From Henriciella litoralis (GTDB lineage Bacteria > Pseudomonadota > Alphaproteobacteria > Caulobacterales > Hyphomonadaceae), in the NCBI RefSeq assembly GCF_002088935.1, contig NZ_NCSS01000006.1, positions 372,001 to 436,000 of the forward strand: a stretch of 64,000 nucleotides of DNA. The letters are read 5' to 3'. A program made the position numbers and the translations under genes. A model generated the notes under the pieces. It worked only from the letters and a program-made list of their open reading frames with translations. It was not told the DNA's origin and made no database searches. Below are positions 12,023 through 19,679 of the stretch, piece after piece. How positions within the stretch are numbered: the first letter of the stretch is position 1; the number at the start of each line of letters is the position of its first letter.

Positions 12023-13432
12023 ATGGCTGACTATGACCTGATCGTTATTGGCTCGGGGCCGGGCGGGTACGTCGCGGCAATCCGTGCAACCCAACTTGGT
12101 ATGAAGACGGCCATTGTGGAGCGCGAGAGTCTTGGCGGGATCTGTCTCAACTGGGGCTGCATTCCAACCAAAGCGCTCCTCAGGTCCGCAGAGGTGTTGC
12201 ACCTTGCCAAGCACGCCAAGGATTTCGGTCTCAAGATCGAAAAGGCTGACTTTGACCTCGATGCTGTCGTGAAGCGTTCAAGAGGCGTTGCGAAACAGCT
12301 TTCGTCAGGCGTCACCCACCTGATGAAAAAGAACAAGATTGACGTCATCATGGGCGAGGCAACGCTCAAAAAGGGCAAGCCCGCTCCAGTGGTGGTCGTC
12401 AAAGACAAGGACGGCAAGTCCAAGGAATACAAGGCCAAGCACGTCATGCTGGCCACCGGCGCGCGCGCGCGGTCCATCCCGCAGGCCGGGCTCGAACCTG
12501 ACGGCAAGCTGATATGGACCTATCGCGAGGCGATGGTGCCTGACATTACGCCGAAGAAGCTGCTCGTCATCGGATCCGGCGCAATCGGGATCGAATTCGC
12601 AAGCTTCTACAATGAACTTGGAAGCGACGTGACAGTTGTCGAGGCGCTGGATCGAATTCTGCCCGTTGAGGACGAAGAGATCTCTGCCGCTGCGCGCAAG
12701 CAGTTCGAAAAGCAAGGCCTGAAGTTTCACACAGGCGCGCAGGTCAAATCGCTCAAGAAAGGCAAAGACAAAGTCACGGCGGACATCTCTGTCGGCGGCA
12801 AGTCTGAAACCATAGAGGCGGATCGTGTCATCCTGGCAATCGGCATTGTCGGGAACGTCGAAAACCTCGGGCTCGAAGAGCTTGGTGTCAAAGTTGAAAA
12901 GACGCATGTGGTTGTGGACGGTTTCGGTCGTACCGGTGTCGATGGCCTTTACGCGATTGGGGACCTTACAGGCCCGCCTTGGCTGGCCCACAAGGCGAGC
13001 CATGAAGGCGTTATCTGCGTTGAAGGCATCGCCGGCGCCAATGAGAGCCATCCGTTTGACGCCTCCAACGTTCCCGGCTGCACCTACTCGCATCCGCAGA
13101 TCGCAAGCGTGGGGATGACGGAGACCAAAGCCAAGGAAGCGGGGCACAAGGTCAAAGTCGGAAAGTTCCCGTTCATTGGCAACGGAAAAGCCATCGCGTT
13201 GGGGGCCGCCGACGGACTTGTGAAGACAGTGTTTGATGCGGAGACGGGTGAACTGCTCGGCGCGCACATGGTCGGCGCCGAAGTCACCGAACTGATTCAG
13301 GGCTACGTTATCGCCCGCCAAGGCGAACTGACCGAAGCAGAATTGATGGAAACGATCTTCCCGCACCCAACATTGTCCGAGATGATGCATGAATCGGTTC
13401 TGTCCGCCTTTGGCAGGGTCATCCACATGTAA
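12023..13432 (+). CDS. lpdA: Dihydrolipoyl dehydrogenase (E3)
   Basis: Flavoprotein that reoxidises dihydrolipoamide with NAD+. The 469-residue protein has the FAD site VIGSGPGGYVAAIRATQLG, the redox disulfide GGICLNWGCIPTKALL (about residues 41-50), the NAD site VIGSGAIGIEFASFY, a second FAD contact GLYAIGDLTGPPWLAHKA, and the C-terminal active-site HPTLSEMMHE. GGAGG lies before the ATG. As the last gene of the pdh operon it probably serves this complex first; other lpd copies may exist elsewhere in the genome. A 9-bp hairpin follows at 13446-13467. Confidence 0.97.
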   Translation: MADYDLIVIGSGPGGYVAAIRATQLGMKTAIVERESLGGICLNWGCIPTKALLRSAEVLHLAKHAKDFGLKIEKADFDLDAVVKRSRGVAKQLSSGVTHLMKKNKIDVIMGEATLKKGKPAPVVVVKDKDGKSKEYKAKHVMLATGARARSIPQAGLEPDGKLIWTYREAMVPDITPKKLLVIGSGAIGIEFASFYNELGSDVTVVEALDRILPVEDEEISAAARKQFEKQGLKFHTGAQVKSLKKGKDKVTADISVGGKSETIEADRVILAIGIVGNVENLGLEELGVKVEKTHVVVDGFGRTGVDGLYAIGDLTGPPWLAHKASHEGVICVEGIAGANESHPFDASNVPGCTYSHPQIASVGMTETKAKEAGHKVKVGKFPFIGNGKAIALGAADGLVKTVFDAETGELLGAHMVGAEVTELIQGYVIARQGELTEAELMETIFPHPTLSEMMHESVLSAFGRVIHM

Positions 13433-13445
13433 GTCACGGTCCTGC

Positions 13446-13467
13446 GTCGCTTGACCATTCAAGCGAC
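13446..13467 (+). terminator. Hairpin after the pdh operon
   Basis: A perfect 9-bp stem, GTCGCTTGA (13446-13454) with TCAAGCGAC (13459-13467), and a 4-base loop CCAT begin 13 bases after the lpdA stop. No T-run follows. It may end or trim the pdh transcript before the PdeM-like gene. Confidence 0.45.
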
Positions 13468-13485
13468 CAGCGACACCAATAAGTA

Positions 13486-14205
13486 ATGCTAGCTGCGTCC
13501 TCACCTCGTGCCGCCGATACGTTTCTATGCGTCGCCGGTGAAATGTTCCTGCCGCTTGCGGAGGGAGCGCTGTGGTGGCCTGAGCAGGAAACGCTGATCG
13601 TGTCTGATCTCCATCTGGAGAAAGGGTCGAGCTTCGCCCGTCGGGGCCAGTTTATTCCTCCATATGATACCGCATCGACGCTCACCTCTGTAGAGAAACT
13701 CGTCCGCCGATTTGGACCGAAGCGGGTCATATCCCTGGGGGACAGCTTTCACGACCGGCGGGCAGAGGAACGTCTGGATGAGACTTGCCGAGGGCGGATA
13801 AGGGCACTGACGTCCACAACAGACTGGCTCTGGGTGGAGGGTAATCATGATCCTGCGCCACCAGAAAGCCTTGGCGGAACTGGGACCAAGGAATTCAGAC
13901 TTGGGCCGTGTGTGTTTCGCCACGAACCCACGAATGAGCCGGGCGAACTATCGGGGCACCTTCACCCGGTAGCCCGTATCAAAGCGCGTGGTCGCAGCAT
14001 TAGAAGAAAGTGTTTCATCACCGATGGCTCTCGCCTGGTCATGCCGTCATTGGGAGCGTTCACCGGTGGCCTGAATGCCCTGGATTCAGCCATCACGGGC
14101 TTGTTCCCTAGAGGCACAATGGTATTCGCCAGCAGCGGTAACCGGGTTATGTTGATAGACAACCGGACACTGGTGCCAGACTGCGCATCTGCTTTAATAC
14201 GCTAA
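13486..14205 (+). CDS. pdeM: Ligase-associated DNA damage response endonuclease PdeM-like metallophosphoesterase
   Basis: A 239-residue calcineurin-like phosphoesterase. Metal-ligand motifs are all present in order: SDLHLEKGSSFARRG (D-x-H), LGDSFHD (G-D), WVEGNHDP (G-N-H-D) and GELSGHLHP (G-H-x-H). The combination with an N-terminal GALWWPEQETLIVSDLH fits the PdeM family, which in many bacteria sits next to an ATP-dependent DNA ligase, an Lhr-like helicase and a beta-CASP exonuclease. None of those partners is adjacent here; neighbours are lpdA and mscS. Substrate and role are inferred from the family only. Confidence 0.8.
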   Translation: MLAASSPRAADTFLCVAGEMFLPLAEGALWWPEQETLIVSDLHLEKGSSFARRGQFIPPYDTASTLTSVEKLVRRFGPKRVISLGDSFHDRRAEERLDETCRGRIRALTSTTDWLWVEGNHDPAPPESLGGTGTKEFRLGPCVFRHEPTNEPGELSGHLHPVARIKARGRSIRRKCFITDGSRLVMPSLGAFTGGLNALDSAITGLFPRGTMVFASSGNRVMLIDNRTLVPDCASALIR

Positions 14206-14267
14206 GCTTCGCACTTGTAACTTAAGTAAATTGTTCTAGCTGAGACGCTGGAAGGAGAACTCACTTT

Positions 14268-15104
14268 ATGGAAGATCTGCAGAATATAGATTTCAACTCG
14301 CTCTTGGCCGAATACTGGCCCGTCCTGCTTGGCGGTGCGTTGAAGGTTGTTGGCGCACTCCTCGTTCTATTTATTGGGCTGCGCATCGCGGGGTGGCTTG
14401 CCAAAGTCGTGAAAACGCAGACTTCCAAACGGCCGGGTGTCGACGACACGCTAGGTAGCTTTTTTGGGTCGCTGGTCAGATGGTTTGTAACAGCTGCCGT
14501 CTTTATTGCCTCGCTTCAAGTGTTTGGCGTGCAGGCGACCAGCTTCGTTGCGATCCTTGGTGCGCTTACCCTTGCCATTGGTCTCTCTCTCCAGGGCGCA
14601 CTTGGAAATATCGCGTCCGGCGTGATGATCATGCTGTTTCGGCCGTATAGTATGGGCGATTTTGTCGAGATTGCCGGCGTTTCTGGTACCGTCAAAGATA
14701 TCAATCTTTTCCAAACTATCCTTTCGACCGTCGACAATGTGAAAATCATCATCCCAAACTCAGAAGCCATCGATGGCATTATCAAGAATTTCTCAGGCTT
14801 CGACACTCGCCGATGCGACATCACTTTTGGCATCGACTATGATGACGACATGGATGCCGCCATCGGCATCATCAAATCGCTTGCAGATGACGACGAGCGC
14901 GTGATGCGTGATCCCGAACCGTTCGTAAAAGTTACCAATCTTGGCGACAGTTCCGTTGATATTACTGCCCGCCTTTGGTGCAAGGCCGAAGATCTATGGG
15001 GATTGAAATTTGACATGACCAAGCGCGTCAAGGAACAGTTCGACAAGCAGGGTATTTCGATACCATACCCGCACCATACCATCGTTCAAAAATCTTCAAG
15101 CTAG
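14268..15104 (+). CDS. Small-conductance mechanosensitive channel, MscS family
   Basis: A 278-residue inner-membrane channel that opens under membrane tension during osmotic downshift. Three membrane helices are seen at about residues 18-42, 65-84 and 88-115; the third contains the pore-lining Gly/Ala-rich stretch ILGALTLAIGLSLQGALGNI followed by MIMLFRPYSMGDFVEIAG, the entry to the beta domain. The C-terminal part has the mixed alpha/beta vestibule (ITFGIDYDDDMDAAI). GGAAGGAGAA lies before the ATG. This is the short, E. coli MscS-sized form without extra domains. Confidence 0.92.
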   Translation: MEDLQNIDFNSLLAEYWPVLLGGALKVVGALLVLFIGLRIAGWLAKVVKTQTSKRPGVDDTLGSFFGSLVRWFVTAAVFIASLQVFGVQATSFVAILGALTLAIGLSLQGALGNIASGVMIMLFRPYSMGDFVEIAGVSGTVKDINLFQTILSTVDNVKIIIPNSEAIDGIIKNFSGFDTRRCDITFGIDYDDDMDAAIGIIKSLADDDERVMRDPEPFVKVTNLGDSSVDITARLWCKAEDLWGLKFDMTKRVKEQFDKQGISIPYPHHTIVQKSSS

Positions 15105-15132
15105 CTACTCACCTGCGTCAGGACAAAACAAG

Positions 15133-15507
15133 ATGACCGAACAGGGCTCGCCAGAAGATCCCGTCATTACCCCCGTCACGATGACCTCGAAACCAGATCC
15201 GAGGCCAGCGTCGGAAGAGACGCCGAAGCGGTCAATGACGGCGAAACTGTTTGCGGTTTCACCCTGGGACGTGGTCCGGCTTGTCCTGCTTAGCATTCTG
15301 GTTGGTTACTTTTTGCTGGCACTGGATTTCAGCACTGACTCCCAGGGTGTCGATATTCTCGGAGCTATCTGGGACGTCGTTCAGACCATTCTCAGCGCCT
15401 TGTGGTGGGTCATCAAAAATTTCTGGAAGCCCTTGCTTGCCGGTGCGGCAGTGGTGCTTCCTGTCTGGCTGATCTGGCGATTGGTGAGTCTGCCCTTCCG
15501 GAAGTAG
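15133..15507 (+). CDS. Small membrane protein, DUF6460-like
   Basis: A 124-residue protein of unknown function. Residues 1-38 are polar and Pro/Thr/Ser-rich; two hydrophobic segments follow at about 48-66 (VVRLVLLSILVGYFLLALDF) and 98-118 (PLLAGAAVVLPVWLIWRLV), with a Trp-rich amphipathic stretch between them. The pattern resembles DUF6460 proteins, common small membrane proteins in alphaproteobacteria; I assign this from memory of the pattern only. It follows mscS by 28 bases on the same strand and may be co-transcribed. Confidence 0.6.
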   Translation: MTEQGSPEDPVITPVTMTSKPDPRPASEETPKRSMTAKLFAVSPWDVVRLVLLSILVGYFLLALDFSTDSQGVDILGAIWDVVQTILSALWWVIKNFWKPLLAGAAVVLPVWLIWRLVSLPFRK

Positions 15508-15554
15508 GGCAAAACGCTCCAGCGCCGCTTTCAACAACATAGGAATCTGGAACG

Positions 15555-16457
15555 TTGGATACACAAAAACTCATGTTCAAGGACGGTCTTATGACCGGCG
15601 AACGCATTCTCGTAACCGGAGGCGGAACTGGTCTGGGCAAGGAGATGGCCGAAGGCTTTCTCAAGCTTGGCGCCGAAGTCCATATTTGCGGCAGACGAGG
15701 GGCGGTCTGCGAAGAAACGGCCAAAGAACTCATGGCGAAACACGGCGGCAAAGTCGTGCCACATGCTTGCGATATCCGTGTGAGCGACGCCATTACAGAC
15801 ATGAATGACAAGATCTGGTCCACGCACGGCCCACTGACAGGTCTGGTGAATAATGCAGCCGGCAACTTCATCTCTCGGACCGAAGATCTGTCGATCAGAG
15901 GCTTTGACGCAATTTCCAACATCGTCTTTCGCGGGTCGTTCTATATGACTCACGACATTGGCAAGCGCTGGATTGAAGAAAAGTCTCGCGGAAACGTAAT
16001 TTCGATTTTGACGACATGGGTCTGGAATGGCGGCCCATTTGTTGTGCCATCGGCCATGTCCAAGGCGGCTGTGAACACGATGACGCAAAGCCTTGCTGTC
16101 GAGTGGGGACGTTATGGTCTCCGTTTCAATGCGATTGCGCCTGGCCCCTTTCCGACGGAGGGCATGTCGAAGCGTCTTTCACCTGACGAAGAAGGTGCCA
16201 AACGAATGGATTCCGGGGCGTCGAATCCAATGGGGCGCGTTGGCGAAATGCATGAGCTCGTAAATCTTGCTGTCCTGTTGATGGCGCCGGGGGCTGAGTA
16301 CATCAACGGACAGACCATTGCTATCGACGGCGCGATGTACAATGCGTCAGGCGGCAATTTTGCTCAGCTAACGGCCTGGGGCGATGCCGAATGGCAGGCC
16401 GCACGTGAAGCGATTGAATCGACCAATGCCAAGGACAAGGCTCAACGGACGGTCTGA
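15555..16457 (+). CDS. SDR oxidoreductase, 2,4-dienoyl-CoA reductase-like
   Basis: A 300-residue short-chain dehydrogenase. It has the dinucleotide loop VTGGGTGLGKEMAEGF, ICGRR typical of an NADPH-preferring site, LVNNAAGNF, and FVVPSAMSKAAVNTMTQSLA followed by LRFNAIAPGPFPTEG, which closely match mitochondrial DECR1 and its bacterial relatives. These lack the ordinary YxxxK; DECR1 uses a Tyr 15 residues before the Lys. Here that position is Trp (ILTTWVWNGGPF), see findings. The start is uncertain: TTG 15555 has AGGA 10 nt upstream; ATG 15573 is the alternative. Presumed role: beta-oxidation of unsaturated acyl-CoA. Confidence 0.8.
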   Translation: MDTQKLMFKDGLMTGERILVTGGGTGLGKEMAEGFLKLGAEVHICGRRGAVCEETAKELMAKHGGKVVPHACDIRVSDAITDMNDKIWSTHGPLTGLVNNAAGNFISRTEDLSIRGFDAISNIVFRGSFYMTHDIGKRWIEEKSRGNVISILTTWVWNGGPFVVPSAMSKAAVNTMTQSLAVEWGRYGLRFNAIAPGPFPTEGMSKRLSPDEEGAKRMDSGASNPMGRVGEMHELVNLAVLLMAPGAEYINGQTIAIDGAMYNASGGNFAQLTAWGDAEWQAAREAIESTNAKDKAQRTV

Positions 16458-16470
16458 CTTGAGTCAGACC
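16451..16470. terminator. Hairpin shared by convergent genes
   Basis: GGTCTGAC (16451-16458) and GTCAGACC (16463-16470) form a perfect 8-bp stem with loop TTGA. It covers the stop codon of the SDR gene and reaches the stop of the converging ATP-grasp gene, so it could slow transcription from both sides. No T-run on either strand. Confidence 0.45.
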
Positions 16471-17447
16471 TATTCGCCGGGCTCCATGAAGCGATCTAGC
16501 GGTTCACCCCGCCAGTTCGCTTCAGCAATCTCGATGCGCTTGTGAACGTCGTCGGGAATCGATGATAGTCTATGGATGGGCAGGAGAAGCGGCCGCAAAC
16601 CAAGCAAATTTGCTGTTTGAATTGCGATTCCGGGCCGGGCGTTCAATTCCAGCAACGTCGGCCCTTTGTGTTCGCATATCACGATGTCGACGCCCACATA
16701 TCCAAGACCGACATGATGCCCAAGCCTGGACGCTAGCTCCAGAATTTCAGACCAGCCTGGCACCTGAAAATCGCGAACGGGCGTTTCAAAGTCCGGGTGT
16801 AATTCCACCGAATCATTGTGCTGGACGCCCCGCGTGGTGACACCGTTCACAAGATCAATTCCTGCGCCAATCCCCCCTTGGTGCAGGTTGGCCTTTCCGT
16901 CTGACTCAGCAGTGGGCAGGCGCAGCATCGACATAACTGGAATGCCCCGGAACACGATCACCCGGACATCCGGCACACCGCCAAATGCAAGCTTTGAAAA
17001 TGCAGAGTGTGGGACAAGGCGTTCTTCAATCAGGACCCTGTCGGAGCCATCCCCCATCGAAAACATACCCGTGAGCATGTTGTTCAGGTGATACTTCACA
17101 TCAGACCAGGGCATGATCTGACCGTTCATCCGCCGCAGACCCGTTTTAGCGACACCATTGAACACCATGATGCCGCCGCCTCCCGACCCGCGCGCAGGCT
17201 TCACGACGAATGATCGGTGCTTTTTGGCGATCTCTTCAATGAGATGCGCTTCACCCCCGTAGCGAATGACGCCGTAAAGATCCGGGACTGTGACACCCGC
17301 TTCGATCGCAAGCTCCTTGGTGATGATCTTATCATCGACGAGCGGATAGAGCCGGCGAGGGTTGTATGCCGCAATGAATTCGAGATTGCGGCTGTTTATC
17401 CCCAGCACGCCAGCCTTTGCGAGTTTGGAAATAGGTCCGAAAGGCAA
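16470..17447 (-). CDS. Alpha-L-glutamate ligase-like ATP-grasp protein
   Basis: A 325-residue ATP-grasp protein of the RimK-related family (known as alpha-L-glutamate ligase-like, or sugar-transfer-associated ATP-grasp). Visible: GINSRNLEFI at the start, the ATP-binding segment SFVVKPARGSGGGGIMVF (about residues 80-97), RVIVFRGIPVMSMLRLPT, and C-terminal metal-binding VICEHKGPTLLELNARPG. The start is TTG 17447 with GGAAAGGA upstream inside the previous gene and a 2-base gap, so it is the third gene of a tight operon with the 7TM transglutaminase-like protein and the retropepsin-like protease. Substrate unknown. Confidence 0.85.
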   Translation of the reverse strand: MPFGPISKLAKAGVLGINSRNLEFIAAYNPRRLYPLVDDKIITKELAIEAGVTVPDLYGVIRYGGEAHLIEEIAKKHRSFVVKPARGSGGGGIMVFNGVAKTGLRRMNGQIMPWSDVKYHLNNMLTGMFSMGDGSDRVLIEERLVPHSAFSKLAFGGVPDVRVIVFRGIPVMSMLRLPTAESDGKANLHQGGIGAGIDLVNGVTTRGVQHNDSVELHPDFETPVRDFQVPGWSEILELASRLGHHVGLGYVGVDIVICEHKGPTLLELNARPGIAIQTANLLGLRPLLLPIHRLSSIPDDVHKRIEIAEANWRGEPLDRFMEPGE

Positions 17448-17449
17448 GA

Positions 17450-19018
17450 TCAGTCCTTTCCGGCGTTCGCGAGAACTTTAAAGCGGAAAAACTCTGTCAC
17501 TTTGTATCCAGTGTAGCGACCGAGCAGGAGAACAATCGCGAGAACAATCAGCAACAGTTCTGGAAACACGATCGCGATATGCTCGATATACTCGCTCGTC
17601 AGGATGTAATAAGCGGGCACGGCGCAGGCCAGCGATCCAATAGCTTTCTTCATTGCCTCAGATGCGCCGTCCTCTTCCCATGTCAGCGACATCCGCTCAA
17701 TCGTCATCGTGATGATCACGAGCGGGAACAGCGAAATTGAAAGTCCTGTCTGAATACCGAGTGCCTCACCAGCCAATGCGATAAACATCATGAGGAACGT
17801 CACGATAATCAGGACGGCCGCCAAGCGAGGCACGAGCAGCAATTGCAGCTGATTGAAGTACGCTCTCAAGAGCAGGCCAGTCGCCACGATCCCCACAAAT
17901 AGGGTCATGCCTGTTATGAGCTGGGTCTCGCGAAATGCCAGCGCAATCAGAACCGGCATGAACGTCCCGAATGCCGGCATGCCGATGATCTGTTTCAGCA
18001 AAACGATAATCAAGGCGCCAAGCGGGATCAGAAGCAGCACACGAAACACCAGCTGCAGATCGATCGGGAGCGTAAGCAAGGAGGTCGCATTGACCCAAGG
18101 TGCGAATTCTTCACCTCGTTCCATCGCGCGGAGGAGCTGACTTTCAAAATTTCGGGCGACCGACCAGGAAACGCTCACACGGCTGAAACCGTCGCCATCT
18201 ACGATAGGCTGTCGATCATATACGATGGCCAATGCCCGATTATCATTCAGCGGCTCTGCAGTTCGACCGTCAGCACTTATCCAGGCCCCATCCAGCCAAT
18301 ACTCGACCCAGGTTTCCAGCGGCGCCTGGCGTGTATCTGTGTCGAGAATGATACCTTGAACATGCCGTGCAGGCGTACCTGCCGCATTCAGAAGAAACAC
18401 CAGCCGGTCAGACGCGTTGCTGATTTCTGGCGGGCCGCCTTCAATAATCGTGGTAATCCGATCATCGTTCTCATCGACACTCAGGCGGGCAAGTTGCGTA
18501 ATAAAGCTGCGCTCCCCGGCAGACTTGTCCAGCGCTTCTGTCAGGACGGAATCGAGGGCAACCAGAAGCGGCGTCGCATTCTCCTGAATGGCCCGGCGGC
18601 GTTCAGCCCGCCGATAGTCCGATACTGCTTCGGGGGCAGGGCTATTGTCGTCAGCACGATAGCGTCGATCTACAGCAATAAGCTTGGACCGATAAAATAT
18701 GACGGCGTTTCCGTCTTGGGCGCGTCGCTCAAAAATAGCTTTGCGACCCGTCTCGTCCGTGTCTGTTTCGATGCCGAAGCCTGAGGCGACAAACGACTCA
18801 TCGACGACAGAAAACTGTCCCTCAGAATCAGGCAAGGCCAGCCTCAAGGTTACCGGATCACCTCGACCCCGAAAGGAGATTTTAGCCTCAATTGTCCAAG
18901 TGTCGGAATCGAGATCCGGCACGACCGGAAACCCTAGCCGCGTAACCTTGTAAGAGAAAATGCCTAGTGCCGTCGCAATCAAGACGCCGACAATTATAAG
19001 CAGCTGTGTCCGTTTCAA
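17450..19018 (-). CDS. Inactive transglutaminase fused to seven transmembrane helices
   Basis: A 522-residue membrane protein. After an N-terminal anchor (about residues 6-24) comes a periplasmic region of about 300 residues resembling a transglutaminase fold: VFLLNAAGTPARHVQGIIL and EYWLDGAWISADG occupy the places of the usual catalytic core, but no Cys is present there, hence inactive. From about residue 310 there are seven hydrophobic helices, ending in LLLIVLAIVLLLGRYTGYKVTEFFRF. The fused architecture is that of Pfam PF14400 plus PF14402, which in proteobacteria is regularly found with the ATP-grasp protein and the retropepsin-like protease that flank it here. Molecular function is not established to my knowledge. 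Confidence 0.85.
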   Translation of the reverse strand: MKRTQLLIIVGVLIATALGIFSYKVTRLGFPVVPDLDSDTWTIEAKISFRGRGDPVTLRLALPDSEGQFSVVDESFVASGFGIETDTDETGRKAIFERRAQDGNAVIFYRSKLIAVDRRYRADDNSPAPEAVSDYRRAERRRAIQENATPLLVALDSVLTEALDKSAGERSFITQLARLSVDENDDRITTIIEGGPPEISNASDRLVFLLNAAGTPARHVQGIILDTDTRQAPLETWVEYWLDGAWISADGRTAEPLNDNRALAIVYDRQPIVDGDGFSRVSVSWSVARNFESQLLRAMERGEEFAPWVNATSLLTLPIDLQLVFRVLLLIPLGALIIVLLKQIIGMPAFGTFMPVLIALAFRETQLITGMTLFVGIVATGLLLRAYFNQLQLLLVPRLAAVLIIVTFLMMFIALAGEALGIQTGLSISLFPLVIITMTIERMSLTWEEDGASEAMKKAIGSLACAVPAYYILTSEYIEHIAIVFPELLLIVLAIVLLLGRYTGYKVTEFFRFKVLANAGKD

Positions 19019-19055
19019 AAAGCGACTCCGATTTCCCTACACGCGACTTATGGCG

Positions 19056-19583
19056 CTACTTGGGGCAGCGAGCCTTCTTCGTATAGATTTCGCTGGAATC
19101 AACAACAATGTTTGCAGATTCGAGCATATTTCTACCGATAAGCGTCTCATAATTGAAGTGTCCGCGGTCTGCGAGCGTCACTTCATCAGTTATTGATCGC
19201 CCGCCAAGGCAGAATTCAAGTTCAACGACAGGGCGGTAGATCACGCCACCCTTTTTTGTCTTGATAGCGGCCCATCTGACGATCTCAGTCTCGATGGTAC
19301 GCTCGTCGCCGTCTTCATTGATCACCTTGAAGATAATGTCGCGGCTCTCATCCTCGTCATCGAACTTCTTTCTCGAAGGCTGAGAGAGAACTTCTGCGTG
19401 AATTGAAGATGTTGTCGCACCTGTATCAAGCTTGGCATCAAGCTCAATATCGAGGTCGGCAATCGCGACGTGCTCAAGCCAGCCCAAAAGATGTTTGTCT
19501 TCCATGTCAGTCTTCTTGTCAGCCGCAGCAGGCAGCGCAGCCATAGCGACAATAGCGAGGCAGGAGAGATGGAAAAATTTCAT
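19056..19583 (-). CDS. Exported retropepsin-like aspartic protease (Zn_protease/RimB family)
   Basis: A 175-residue protein with a signal peptide (MKFFHLSCLAIVAMAALPAAA, cleavage near residue 21) and a single-domain aspartic protease core. The catalytic motif is LDTGATTSSIHAEV (Asp at about residue 53), followed by ARW-type strands and FNYETLIGRNML near the C terminus, as in the family once called ATP-dependent zinc proteases. Like retroviral proteases it would have to act as a dimer. First gene of the minus-strand operon with the 7TM transglutaminase-like and ATP-grasp genes; 37 bases separate it from the next gene. Probable periplasmic location; substrate unknown. Confidence 0.85.
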   Translation of the reverse strand: MKFFHLSCLAIVAMAALPAAADKKTDMEDKHLLGWLEHVAIADLDIELDAKLDTGATTSSIHAEVLSQPSRKKFDDEDESRDIIFKVINEDGDERTIETEIVRWAAIKTKKGGVIYRPVVELEFCLGGRSITDEVTLADRGHFNYETLIGRNMLESANIVVDSSEIYTKKARCPK

Positions 19584-19640
19584 TTTGGGTACCGTCCTGT
19601 TTAGCTTCTTGCATTAGGCGCGTCTAAGAGGCTGAAATTG

Positions 19641-19679
19641 TGATGATCAGATGGCGTTTCCGCATCAATCTGGTGATCA
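19641..19679 (-). terminator. Hairpin after the acyl-CoA synthetase gene
   Basis: Bases 19641-19652 pair with 19668-19679 in an 11-of-12 stem (one G-G mismatch, one G-T pair) that starts at the stop codon of the minus-strand acyl-CoA synthetase gene. On the minus strand it is followed by a short T-containing stretch (ACAATTTCAG). A likely terminator that separates this gene from the protease operon downstream. Confidence 0.5.

Noticed and set aside
12305..13504. 399-codon minus-strand open frame opposite lpdA
   Set aside because: Long shadow frame produced by codon bias; lpdA on the plus strand has every catalytic motif.
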